Positions 23,866 through 36,092 of a DNA stretch of 64,000 nucleotides are shown here, piece after piece; positions within the stretch are counted from its first letter, which is position 1, and the number at the start of each line of letters is the position of its first letter. The notes under the pieces were generated by a model. It made no database searches. It saw nothing but the letters and a program-made list of their open reading frames with translations, and was not told the DNA's origin. This stretch comes from Gordionus sp. m RMFG-2023 (taxonomy: Eukaryota > Nematomorpha > Gordioida > Chordodea > Parachordodidae): NCBI RefSeq assembly GCF_954871325.1, contig NC_088778.1, positions 16,023,666-16,087,665 of the forward strand. The letters run 5' to 3'. Made by a program: the position numbers and the translations under genes.

Positions 23866-24060
23866 CTAAATTTCAAATTTTTAAATATTTAGCCATCCTT
23901 TCTTTCCTGCTGATCTTGAGGTCTTTTATCTTCCTATGACGGAATACCTATAACACCATTCAATGAGTCTTAAGACGTACCAAGTATTAAGACAAAACTT
24001 TTTGTCAAAATTGGTTGTAAAATATACATCTAGACATATAATACCACAAATATTATTGTC
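23866..24060. repeat. Dispersed repeat shared with 39.4 kb
   Basis: TTTCTTTCCTGCTGATCTTG, GAATACCTATAACACCATTCA and TGAGTCTTAAG here match in order, and in the same orientation, the sequence at about 39405-39500. The similar core is about 110 bp and the flanks share pyrimidine-rich composition. Family unknown. Confidence 0.55.
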
Positions 24061-24229
24061 TTAAAAGGCCAAAATGAAGACATCTAATACCACCAATACT
24101 ATTGCCTTAAATGGGCCAAAATGAATCAAATTTCAATCCTAATACTCATTACACACTTTCTATCTTAACCTTTTTAAGTTAAATATTTAATATGAAATTA
24201 CAGAAACCCTTAAACTCACCTCTTAATCT

Positions 24230-26750
24230 CACCTTTTCCTGACCCCCTGTATCGTGGTTAGTACTACAGATAAAATATATATCAACAAAAATTATGTTTT
24301 ACCTTTAAAACCACATCAATCCCTAAGTACATCCTGTCGACGGCAACAATACAACAATCCCTATCATGTCTCTTATTTGGTGGTCCACACGCTAATTCAA
24401 AATGGACATGTGAAGGTCTAGATAAATGGCAAAATATTAATCGTGATATTATTCTGCATGAACCTTCACAGTCACATATGATGGCCGATTATGGAAGGCT
24501 TTCTCATAATAAAAATTCGATATTAAAATTTATAACACCTCAGAAAGAATGTGTAGATAATAACCGTTCTATTATAAGAATTATAATAAGATGTTTAGAT
24601 TATTTAATATCTCGTAACCGCCTTCTAGGGGAACAGGCAACAAGAAGGCAATATGATGGCCCTTATTAAGCTTATTGCAGATTCTGAACCTATACTAAAA
24701 ATGTATATACAGCAAAATGAAGAAAGAAAAAAGGATAAAAAAAATAAGGAATTAAAAACGAAATTATATTCAAATCAATTATCATATAATAACATAAACA
24801 TTCTCATTGAAACCATGAAAAATATGGTTATAAAAAAATTCAAAATTAGATTACATTTAACAGGTGCTTTTCAATCATAGTTGATGGCACATACGATGTT
24901 TCGACAGAAGCAATAGCTTTGATAGTAAGGTATGTTGAAAATAGTGAGACGCCGAAGCCTGTTGAAAGACTGATTGACATATATTGTACGGGAAATACCA
25001 CAGATCTCGATGTAAAGCATAATATAATATCCAAACTTGGCTCGATGAATTTACTCCTTGAATATCTAGTTGGGCAAAGTTATGATGGCGCCTCAAACAT
25101 GAGTGGAAGAATCAATGGAGTGCAAGCCTTGATTAGAGCAGAGGCGCCAAAGGCAGCTTTTATTTGGTGTTATTGTCATCGATTAAATTTAATCGTTGTT
25201 CAATTATGCCAATCAATTAAAGAACTTCGAAATGTTCTAGGAATACTAAATGAGATTTATGTCTATTTTAATGGTGTAAAAAGATATGAGGTACTCAAAA
25301 AATTTCAGTATGATCTGAAAAAATCGCAACGATTTCTACGCGTCAAGAATACCACTCGGTAATAGTTCCTTATTTATTTAAATTTTAAATGTATTTTTTA
25401 TTTAGAAGCTGGCTATCGTCATATAAATCTATTGTAAAAATTTTTCAACTTTATAATGCCTTGAGGGCAGCTTTAACAAATTTAAAGGATTCTGAAGATC
25501 CTGCATTTCCACTATGGCTAGTGCTATAGTCTTTAGAATAGAAAAATTTGATTTTATCTTATCACTTTGTGTTTTGGATAAAATATTGTTGATAACAAGT
25601 TTGGCTTGTACAAAATTGCAAACCATTTCGAAGGATATAGGGTATGCAATAAATCAAATTCAATTGACAAAAGATTGCTTGATTAATTTGAAAAGTATAA
25701 TATAAATTATTATCTTAATTATTTTTTAATCTAATAGATAATAACACTGAATTTTTGGATGTTTTTTCAAAGGCGCAAGATTTTATGAAGGAGAGAAATC
25801 TACATTTTGATTTTGAAAGTTCTAGACTTCAAACATTACAATACAAAAAGGAGAGGTATATACTTTCATCATTAAATATAGAAATTTTTTTTAGCTTTAA
25901 AATAGGTGTGTTTTATGCTGCACTCGATTTAATTATTATTCAGTTTAACGAAAGATTTAATGATGATTCCATGAAATTTTTACATCAAACATCATTTTTT
26001 ACGCCAAAGGGAATGACAGAAAAATCAATTATTAAAGAAGATATCGAGGATATCTGTGAATTTTACAATTTAAATTCAAGTCAAATTTTCGAAGAAATGT
26101 TGAAGTTTAGAAATATTTATAAGATGGCCAAAATGGGGAATGTAATTATTACTCATGACCTAGAGGTTCAAGAATCTAAAGATTTGTCAGATTCTGAGAA
26201 TTGTAAATTTATTTAATTAAAATATTTTTACCAATACATTATTTAGCTTCTTATGATGATGATGATAATTCAGGGACTTACGATTCAGATTGGAAAAACT
26301 ATTCATTTATTTTACCTTATCGTTTACTTTTAAATTTTTCTGCTTTCCCTAATTTAAGAATTTTATATAAATATTTATTAACCATTCCCACAACCTCATG
26401 TACTGCCGAAAGAGTTATGAGTAAAATTAAATTAATTAAAACAAGACTGCGCAGTACCATGAAAAATTCTTTTCTCAATAATTTAACCATATTATCAATG
26501 GAAAAAATTTTATTTAAACAATTAAATACTGATGAAATTATAAATTCTTTCGCTTTCTCTTCCCCTAATTTATCTAAATTATTAATTTAAAAATAATATT
26601 TATAAAGTTATATTTTTTGCATTTTATTTATATTATATATTAAAAATTAATGCAATAAAAATTATTTTTGAAATTTATGGGTGTCATAATTATCATTTTT
26701 TCGAAGGGGGGGGATACTTTTCAAGAGGGTACTTTTCATGGGATTATTCT
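24230..26750 (+). mobile_element. Nearly complete hAT element, DUF4371-type (limits approximate)
   Basis: Contains a transposase from its N-terminal TTF-type zinc-finger region to its C-terminal dimerisation domain (see the transposase entry). Terminal inverted repeats and TSD were not found, so the limits are estimates: the right side runs to a G-run near 26705, after which the Ty3/gypsy remnant begins at about 26760. Confidence 0.6.
24335..26589 (+). pseudogene. hAT (TTF-type zinc finger, DUF4371) transposase with three tiny introns
   Basis: The N-terminus at about 24350-24480 reads SLSCLLFGGPHANSKWTCEG then HEPSQSHM, typical of TTF-type fingers. The catalytic core follows at 24870-25360: FSIIVDGTYDVSTEA holds the first likely catalytic Asp, and GQSYDGASNMSGRINGVQA is a hallmark of DUF4371 proteins. 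Three short introns restore the frame with GT-AG ends: 25359-25405 (47 bp), 25695-25737 (43 bp) and 26203-26246 (44 bp). The C-terminus at 26380-26589 has TSCTAERVMSKIKLIKTRL, the hAT dimerisation signature, ending LSKLLI-stop. Frame breaks are visible near 24640, 24850 and 25510, so this copy is probably inactive, but it is far fresher than the other hAT remnants here and could be a recent source element. Confidence 0.85.
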
Positions 26751-26761
26751 GCTTCATTCGC

Positions 26762-29580
26762 TCAAAAAGTGTAGGAGCCACTGCCATTTAATAATATTTT
26801 TACTCTTCTTAAAATTGGATCTTTCGCAGTTTCATCTCTAAGTTCTTTTCTTGATAGAGTTAATGTGTCATAAGTAAGATTTCGTATATATTTCACTGTT
26901 TTATTTTCACTTGTTATATTATTATCATTTTTCTCTATTGGGTTTCGCGATAAAGCATCTGCAATTATATTACTTGCGCCATTCTTATACATTATTTCAT
27001 AATCATATGCAGATAATTTATAAGCCCAACGTAACAATCTTTGGTTTGTTAAGGCGTTTAAATCTCTGTTATCCCCATATATTTTTATTAAAGGTTTATG
27101 GTCCGTTCGTATTTTAAATTTTCGTCCATACAAATAGTTATGAAATTTTTCTACGCCGTTTACTATGGCTTTGGCTTCTTTGTCGATTGTTGAATAATTC
27201 TTTTCAGCATCTTGTAAAATTCTCGAGGTGTAAACTATAGGGTATTCGTTACCATTATCATATTTTTGCAAGAGTACAGTTCCAAATCCTTGGTTTGATG
27301 CATCTGTTTCTAGTATTAACTCAAGATCCGGTTTATAAAATTGTATAGTATTGTGTTCTGTTACCATTCCTTTTGCTTTTTCAAATAATGCATCATCTTT
27401 TTTAGTCCAATTCCATTTAACATTTTTACTAGTTTTATTATATAATTCGGCTATGATTCCATGTAAGTTTGGTATGAACCGTATAATAGTTTAATATACC
27501 TAAAAATGATTTTATATCATGTCTATCTTTTGGCGTTGGATATTTTTGCATTGCTATTATTTTATTTTTATAAGGGTGTATTCCATTTTGATCTATTATG
27601 TATCCTAAATATGATACTTTTTCTTTCATAAAATTTATTTTGCTTGTTTTGACTTTTAATCCCGCATTTTGTAATTTTTTAAGGACTTGTTTTATATTCT
27701 CGATATGTTCAGTATCATTTTTTCCTGTGATTATAACATCATCTAAATAAACTGCTGTATCTTTACAATCAGCCAGTAAATCGTCCATATATCGTTGAAA
27801 TATTATTGGTGCTGTATCTATACCAAATGGTAATCGTAAATAGCGGTAGTATCCATTTGGTGTTACCATTGTTAATAAATCTTGCGATTCATCGTCAATG
27901 CTCATTTGTAGGTATGCATCTTTGAGATCTAATGTTGTATATTTATTTCCATTCGCTATTTTTGCTATTAATTCTTCAAACGTTGGTAGAATGTGATAAT
28001 CTTTTAGTAGAAATTTATTTAACGTTACTTTGAAATCTCCACATAATCGTAGTTCACCTGAAGTTTTACGTACCACTACCATTGGAGTACTCCAGGTTAC
28101 TCTTGTTGTTGATGGATCTATTTTCTTGATTATTTTATTTTCTTCCAAATGTTTCAGTTAATTTTCAATTTCTACTTTTATAGGTAACGGTACTCTTCTA
28201 GCTGGCAGTGCAATTTTGTATTTTCTTCCAATTGTAGTTTTAATGGTTCTACATTTTTAATTAATACTAATTTATTATCAAACACCGTAGCAAATTCTTT
28301 ATATAGTTTGTCAATATTTACGTTACCATTATCATTGTATTTATATCTATTGTTGATCATATTGATTTTTACATTTTTTGGTAACGATAAGTCAAATTCG
28401 ATAAACCATGGAAATCCAGAATGACTAATAATGGAAGCCATTTTATGTTATCATTTAATTGTACTTTTACATCAGCTTAATTTTTATTCTATTATTTCCA
28501 TATGTAGTTGGTGCTTTAGCCCTTCTAAGTTTTGGCCTTCCGATTTTATTCCATATTATTTCATTAATAATGGTTATTGCCGAGCCAGTATCATATTCCA
28601 TTTTAAATTTTTGGTTGTTTATTAATACCTCAATTGTTGGATGTTGCCCATATTTGTATATTTTTCTTATTGAGACATCCGAATCGTCTTCTTTATTATT
28701 GTAATTTGTTTCATAAATCTTTTCTTTAGCTTTACAACATACGGCGAAGTGGTTTGGTTTCCTACATTTACTGCACAATTTTCCGTAGGCGGGACAATTT
28801 CTAATAGCATGAAACCGATTACAGAAATAGCATGGTTTTCTCCAATTACTATTATTATTTGTATGGTAGTTATTATACCCGGGCACTAGTTCTCTTTTTA
28901 CATATGCTTTATTATCCTTTTGATAGTGCCGTTTATCATTATTATTATACTGCTGATTATTTTTGTCATGTTGATTTATCCGATTATTATTATCATGTTT
29001 ATTCGGCTCTTTGATTTTATATACCATTTTAGCAGTATTATTTATTTCTAAGTCAGCTCGTTCCATCGCTAAAGCCAATTCTACCACTTTGTTAGCTTAA
29101 CGGTTGGTCTTCGTCTTTAGTATCTGGATATCTTAATCGTAGTTCTTTATCCAGTTGTGATATCTTTAGTCCGACGATTAATTGATCTCGAATTCTCAGT
29201 TCTACATTGTCTTCAAATTCACATCTTCGGGCTAGCTCCTTTATATTTTTTAAATAGCTCATTATGGATTCAGTAGCCCCGCGACTTAATCTAATGAAAT
29301 CAATTCTTGATGCCAAAATAGTTCTTTCATCTTTATATAGTTGTTTTGCTATTTTATATATGACAATCCATCCTACCTCCTCTATATTCCTAGGATAGAG
29401 TAATTTTTTGATATCAGTTATAACGTTTATTCCTCCATAAGCTATAAATAATTTTTTTAAAGTGGCGTCAGTTTGAGGAATATTTTTCACATTTAGTATA
29501 TATTTGATATAATCAACGTAGTCCTCGATAGAACAATCTTCCTTCATAAAGTCCTGGAGAATAATTTTATCCTTAATTTC
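26762..29580 (-). mobile_element. Ty3/gypsy LTR retrotransposon fossil (gag, protease, RT, RNase H)
   Basis: Parts in order on the minus strand: capsid-like gag (about 29090-29550), zinc-knuckle nucleocapsid and an aspartic protease with DTGS (about 28470-29090), reverse transcriptase with the YLDD active-site box (about 27440-28150), and RNase H with the ETDASNQGFG box (about 26760-27370). This order and the RT sequence identify the Ty3/gypsy group. The element is broken, with a handful of frame interruptions. No integrase and no LTRs are seen, so the copy is truncated at its 3' side where the hAT element lies. The protein motifs are well preserved, suggesting moderate rather than ancient age. 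Confidence 0.9.
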
Positions 29581-29879
29581 TAAATATATATAATTTTTTT
29601 TTATAAACAGAATTTTTTTTTATAATTCTATATATTAATAAACTTGACCGAAGACCGAAAACCGAGCGACTTAGATTTTTTTTTTTATTTCATCGCCATT
29701 TTTTATAGTCAAAACAATAGACTCTTTATTATAAAATTGTTTCCTATATATAGTCTTTTATAATTATGTCATTTAACTACTACTAATATCCAATTACATT
29801 GACCTCCATAAGATAATATTAAATGTAAGAAAGTTATCAAAATATAAACTTAACCTTTTAAAATATATATAAACATTCA
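29581..29879. other. Spacer upstream of the retroelement, nothing identified
   Basis: AT-rich. ACTTGACCGAAGACCGAAAA near 29642 is a short purine-rich repeat. No LTR boundary could be recognised. Confidence 0.35.
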
Positions 29880-30235
29880 AATATAACAGAATATAGTGGA
29901 AGTGCCAATTCATTGCTAGACCCAAAGGTTTTAAAACATCTTTCTAATATCATAAACATATAAATAGGTTTATAACAACGTCTAAAAAAATATTTTACAA
30001 TTTTATTTTCCCCGTGGAGTAAAATATAACAACAGTAGTAATTTATTACAAGGCCCAAAGGGTTAAGAACATCTTTTTAGTATCAAAAACTTTTAACTAG
30101 GCGTAAGATAAATTTTTTTTAAATTTACACAATTTATTTTTTCCTGTGGAGTAAAATATAATAGCGGTGCCAATTAATTGCTAGACCCAAAAGTTTTAGA
30201 ACATCTTTCTAATATCAAAAACATTGAACCCGGAT
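29880..30235. repeat. Tandem repeat, unit about 130-150 bp, 2.5 copies
   Basis: CATTGCTAGACCCAAAGGTTTT and ACATCTTTCTAATATC recur at about 29910, 30045 and 30180. Units are joined by GTGGAGTAAAATATAA. Divergence between units shows it is old. It adjoins the 15-bp array. Confidence 0.7.
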
Positions 30236-30276
30236 TAAAACAAACTAGTTTAATTTTCTGTATATTTTGTTGACTC

Positions 30277-30475
30277 AGCAAGTCGACCCAGAAAGCCAAC
30301 CCAGCAGGTCGACCTAACCACTCGACCTAGCAGGCCGACCAAGCAAGTCAACCCAGCAGGCCGACCTAGCAAGCCAACCCAGCAAGTAAACCCAGCATGC
30401 CGACCCAGAAAGCCAACCCAGCAGGCCGACCCAGCATTGCAACCCAGCAGGCCGACCTGGGTCGGCTCAACAGGC
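30277..30475. repeat. 15-bp minisatellite (CAGCAGGCCGACCCA)
   Basis: About 13 degenerate units of CAGCAGGCCGACCCA / CAGCAAGCCAACCCA, a GC-rich array in AT-rich DNA. The right edge passes into GGTCGGCTCAACAGGCCC and GGGTTGGGTCGC. The minus-strand frame with repeated VGLLGR is simply the array translated. Confidence 0.8.
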
Positions 30476-30599
30476 CCAATGGAACGGGTTGGGTCGCGGT
30501 CAATTTTTTGACCCTGGCTTAGGGTTGGGCCGATTTTTACCACTTCGACTCTGGTTCTTGGTAGAAAAAAACCAACCATTTAACAACTCTATACAAAAT

Positions 30600-33050
30600 A
30601 TCCTGGTTTTACAGGCACTAAGTTTGTTATTAATTAATATATTCGTTAAATTTAGTTTAGTTACAATTTCTTTATTTTATTTCAACATTTATAAATACTA
30701 AAAGTAAAAAAAATTTCACTTATAATAATATTTCTTAATAATAATAAATATGATTGGTATATTCTTAAGAAAATGTATATATTTATTTTTTATAGTTAAA
30801 GCAATACAGAAATAGTTTTTTTTGAAAATAATATCTACGATTGTGTGTAATATATAAATAAGGTCGATTTTTAGCAATATCATTGTATTTAAAATCTATA
30901 ATAAAAGTATTATTATTTATACAGCAATACATTTGCCTTATTATCTAAAATTTGAATAGATAACCCCCCATTAAATTTATCCCACTCCTAGCCTATCGCC
31001 ATTAAATGTCGACCTCTATCCCCTCAAAAATATTTGATACAAACTGCTTATACCCCCTCCCCTCCCCCCCCCCCCGTTTATGAAGACGCTTCACATATTC
31101 GCTATAAATCTAATAATTAATTATTCCATCGAATAATCTCCGATACCTTTTCCAACATCACCTTCTCCCCTTCCTAGATTCTCTTTTTCAGTTTCTCGAT
31201 ATCGTCTTAAATTTCTTCTATTTATTTATTTTTCTCCATTGTAGTATTATATTTTTCGTTTAAATTAATATTATATTTAAAAAATATATTTTATTTTATT
31301 ATGGCATATTAGATATATTCATTTAAATAAATAAACAAATGATTGTACCGCAATAAAGTTTCATTTTAAGTATTAAATATAGGAATTAATCATATACACC
31401 CTAGTATTACGTAATGTCCTTCTCCTTGGTTGATACACCTAAAAAATATTATTGGATAGTGAAAAAGAAAAATTTGCAAAATGATCTTACGGTAGAGAAT
31501 CATTGATAAAATTTCCTAACTTATAATATAAAATTGGAAACTAAATTCCTTTACATTTATAACATCTAATAATTGTTAATTTATATATATATATTCCTCC
31601 GATCATAAAGAATATAAATATATACATTTTAGGATTCTAACTTTTACTAAATGCAAATTATAATGTTAAATTTCGCTTATATTCTAAAAATAACCATAAT
31701 TAAATTTAACTTTTCTCAGAAATTCTTTTACTGTGGTGTTGCATATAAATACCTAGTGGATAATTAATTGAACATGATCCTAACAAAATTTTATACAAGG
31801 TATTATTATAAATTGATATAAAACCTAGTAGAGCCACTTTTATGTTATATTTGTAATTTTATTTAAATATACACCTTTTTATAATGAATTTAATATAAGA
31901 ATATAATATCTTAGATTTTTTTTGATAGTGAAAGTTATTAATATCATTATTTATATTTATAAAGTTAAACTTCATACAATTTTTAATCACAAATAGGATT
32001 ACCTTGATATTATATTGATCATTTTTCATTTATAAGTACTATTATAATAAATTAAAAAGATTTTATCTAGGAATTCTAAATAACAATATTGTTTTTAAAA
32101 TCCATAGTAAGTAAAATATAATATTATTTATAATTTATAAAAATAAATTTTAACAAAGATATTTTTAACAATATTTATATTCAAAAGCAAAAAATAATTT
32201 AAAAACTATTTTATTTATATATTAACTTACTAGCCCTATTTACAATGTTAATGGTATATTTCTATAATTAGTTACCCTTTATAACCTGCTAATTTAATAT
32301 TTTTGGTGACCCACTTAATTTTAAACTTAAGCTTGTCCTAAAATACTTATTAGATCTGATACTGGCTATATTTTAATTTTGATTTTAGTCCTGAGTTGGC
32401 TTGAGATTTTAATTGAAAATATAAATTAAACACCTTCATCTAATATATTTTATTTTAGAATATTGAAATTTTCTTTTAAGACTGAGCATAACCCAATTTA
32501 ATTTTATTTTAAATCCCAAGATTGACTTGCTGGGTTTCCAATAACTCAAATGTATAAAAATAAATTCATTTTGGGAATTTTGACATGTTGTTTTTAACTA
32601 CATTGGTTATTTATTTTATAATCACAAATTTAAACCATCTATACTTTTCACTTGGATATAATGAAGTGGATGGCTTCATTTTTAAAATTTATTTTTATGT
32701 GTTTAGTCAATATTGGACTAAAATAATCAATATTAAATTTTATTACAGTTTAATCTCATCAATTGTTAGGTTTCATATCTTAAAAATATAAATTGTCAAC
32801 AAATGATGGTGTTTAACCAGCTAAGGTAATATTTTTGGTTTTAAATTTGATTGAGGAATTAAAATTATTAGTCTAGATATATTTTTTAATTTTTCTTTCT
32901 AGCATAATACCATTGAACACTTAAAGTTGTCAGAATAATGCTTTCAGTAACTTTTTAATCAAATGTTGACAAAATTTTGTTGCTAATAATTTTTTGATTT
33001 ATGCACTACTATACTAACTATTGAAATATCAATAATATATCATATTTTTA
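30600..33050. other. 2.4-kb gene desert, nothing identified
   Basis: Very AT-rich with one C-run near 31065. I see no exon, RNA gene, TSD pair or repeat family that I can support. Confidence 0.45.
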
Positions 33051-33130
33051 TAGGAGGGGCATGGCCAAAGGCTGGGCAAAGTCTCACCAATCTCCCTCCC
33101 CCTATATAAATTCTGGCTATACCACTGCAT
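33051..33130. repeat. Transposon terminus-like fragment
   Basis: Read on the minus strand this begins GCAGTGGTATAGCCAGAATT followed by a G-rich run, a form typical of hAT or related ends and similar to other G-run ends in this window. No partner end found. Confidence 0.35.
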
Positions 33131-34429
33131 AATCTAATTTGATATTTTGTAAGTTTATATACATAGCTGTATTTTTTTATAAATCTAACTAATTAATATC
33201 TAAATATTTCAGTCTAAATGAAGGTCATTTCTTTAATTTGCTAAAATAAATTCAAATAAAATTCTTAAACCAAATTAAAAAAATTGTATAAAATGTTTTA
33301 GCCATTCCATGTCAAACGAGCAAGGAAATGATATTTTCATTTCAATTTTTTTAATTGTAAAGTTAATGTAACTAAGAAATGACTAAAATTTTAGCCACCT
33401 CTAACATTTATATTTTTGGAGATATTAGGATTCAAAGTGGCAAAAATGACATATGTTTACACCTCATTCAATTAAACCATATCTTAAAAACTACATAATT
33501 TTAAATAACAAATTTAATATCAAAATTATGTACAATACTTTTGGATAAATTTTTTTTAAATTTTCCAATTTCCTCCATTTTATTTATGATATAAGAATTT
33601 AAAACAATTTCTTGGAAACAATACTACCTTCAATTTTATAAAAAAAATTCCTTTATATTTATAAAAAAAAATTGGCCTGGGAGGTGGCTGCCTTCATTCT
33701 CAAAATAAAAATGAATAGAAAAGTGTATGAATATTTTCTCAAAAGGGGGAATTTTTGTATAAAATTACAAATTAATAATTTTTCAATAGTTGTACTGATA
33801 GACGTAGCCAAAAGGGAGTGGCAGGGGGAATCACTCCTTCAGAAATTTGTCACTTTTTGTGAATAATTTTAAGCTAATAAAAAATTTCTTAATTCTTGAG
33901 CATATAGACTTTAAATTTGGTGGAAGATGTATTTTTATATATAATTAAAATTGTTTTACCCAAAAATTATAAATATTACCCTAGTTTTTTTTGCTTTTAG
34001 CAAATATTAAGGCTCAGAATTTAAAAATTTGTATACATGTTCCTTAAAGCCATAGCTATAAAATAAAATTTATCGAATGTTTATATTATGATTACAAGTC
34101 ACGAGTATATATCACTTAGAAGTATTAACATCGACAAAACTTTTGGGTAAAAAGGAACATTAATAGTTTGTGTTATTTGGATTTGGAATAAATATTTTGA
34201 ATAGTTGCAAAAGGGAAAAATAATTGAAATGTATGATGTGCCTAAAATGGACACTGTGCCATTTTTGATATAATTTTTTATATTCCAGTATTGTATTGAT
34301 TAGTTAATACTAAAACTGATCAATAGCTGTCAAAATTGCAATATTTTGTTCAATTAAACAATATAGTTATGTTCAATTTTATTTTGACTACTTTACCCCG
34401 ATGCTTATCCATTTTATGTAGGGTAAAAT
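33131..34429. other. AT-rich stretch with one repeat fragment
   Basis: Around 33805-33890, AAAAGGGAGTGGCAGGGGG and TTTAAGCTAATAAAAAAT resemble the dispersed repeat at 14505 and 49190. Otherwise nothing supportable. Confidence 0.35.
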
Positions 34430-34521
34430 GGCGAAAATGTTTTTTTTTTTTAGATGGTGGGATTTGAATACTTATATGGCGAAATGTTTTTTTTTTAGAT
34501 GGGGATTTGAATACTTATAAA
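34430..34521. repeat. Tandem duplication of about 45 bp
   Basis: GCGAAAATG, a T-run, AGATGG and GGGATTTGAATACTTAT occur twice in succession with small differences in T-run length. Confidence 0.75.
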
Positions 34522-34620
34522 TATTTAATTTGTTCTGTTTTGATAATATTCCAAAATATTATGATAAATATGCAAAATATTAAACTTTTACCGGGTCTCC
34601 TCTATATATATGGATTTTAT

Positions 34621-34722
34621 TATATTTTATACAAACTAATAATATATTTTATACAAACTAATAATATATTTTATACAAACTAATAAAAATATATTTTATA
34701 CAAACTAATAAAAATATATTTC
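34621..34722. repeat. Tandem repeat of 22-25 bp, four units
   Basis: TATATTTTATACAAACTAAT repeats four times, the later units spaced by extra A residues. A simple AT-rich array. Confidence 0.8.
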
Positions 34723-35199
34723 CTATTTGTTCAAGACAACTTATTTTTGATACCACTTTATGGTAAACAATTTCATAAATTTTAAATAAAGATAAGGTTT
34801 TATTAAAATTAACCTATTCATAAAAAAATTTCAAGCTATATAGTCTAAAAAAATCCGGCCGAAACCCGAAATAAATGGACCGAAGGCTCTCCAAAAGGGG
34901 TTTCCAAGGAGCAAAGCTGCCTATAAATTATTAATACCCCCTTAAGTTTTACTTAACTTATTTGATATAATTTAAAAGATTATTTATCTTGTTAAGTGAA
35001 GATAATAATCAATGGGGGTTTCCATCAATATTGTCAATCGATAAAAGAGAAATTCAACTTAGTACATCATTTATAATTTATTTTATTTATCCATATAATA
35101 TATTTTATGATTTTTAATAAAATATGTTCAATCAGAGTTCTTTAATATATGAATCAGAATCTCATGTACATGTATGGCGCCCTAAATATTATTAATAAT

Positions 35200-36092
35200 T
35201 AGGGCTGTGCCGATCCACATATTTTTCACCGATCCGATATTTTCCGACATTGGTTTAAAACCGATTCGATACCGATCCAAGATTTATATTGATTTTTCAC
35301 CCCCCCCCCCTCTGAACCAAATGTAATTAAGTAATCAATATTTTTTATGCAAAAAATCGAATATGCATTATAATTTAATATTTTTATTTCTATAATAATT
35401 AAAAAAAATTTACGGATATTAGCAGTATTAAATGAATTTTTCATTATTCCTCCCCGTGAAATCAGAATTCCGCAGATAACGCATTTTGCAAAATTATCAT
35501 TGTCTTTTGTAAAATATTTCTATAATTCAGATACCATATTTAAAAAAAATTCTTTTATTTAAAGTATAAATAATAAAATTGGCCATTTAATTTAAAATTT
35601 TTATTTCTACAATAATTAAAAAAAGTTTACGGATATTAGTAGTATTAAATGAATTTTTCATTATTCCTCCCCGTGAAATTAGAATTCCGCAGATAACGCA
35701 TTTTGCAAAATTTTCTTTGTCTTTTGTAAATATTTCCATAATTCAGATACCATATTTAAAAAATTCTTTTATTTAAAGTATAAATAATAAAATTGGCGTT
35801 ATTATTTAAAAAGATTTAAAATAAATAAAACTTTGGGTTATTTTTATAAAAAGCTTTTAAAATACTATAAATCTATTTAAAAAAAGAAATAAAATTTAAG
35901 AGGTGTTGCGCATTTGCATTGTTTAAAAAAAAATTATTTAGAAAATATTATTAATGCAAAATAAATATACATTACAAAAAAAAAGAAAAGTAAAAAGATC
36001 AGATCGGGTTTTAAAGGTATCGGCCCGATCCGATGTTATTGGAAGACGCGAAATATCGGGCCGATCCGATATTTAACATTGGCACAACCCTA
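35200..36092. mobile_element. hAT-type MITE (CCGATCC family) with internal duplication
   Basis: Starts TAGGGCTGTGCCGATCC and ends GGCACAACCCTA, a terminal inverted repeat of at least 12 bp. Subterminal CCGATCCGATATT words are shared with the elements at 42851, 52039 and 57503. A block of about 211 bp is duplicated in tandem inside (about 35371-35583 and 35587-35797). The 8-bp flanks do not match, so the TSD has decayed. No coding capacity. Confidence 0.75.

Noticed and set aside
30250-30579. 109-codon minus-strand frame with repeated VGLLGR
   Set aside because: It is a translation of the 15-bp minisatellite; the period divisible by three keeps the frame open by chance.
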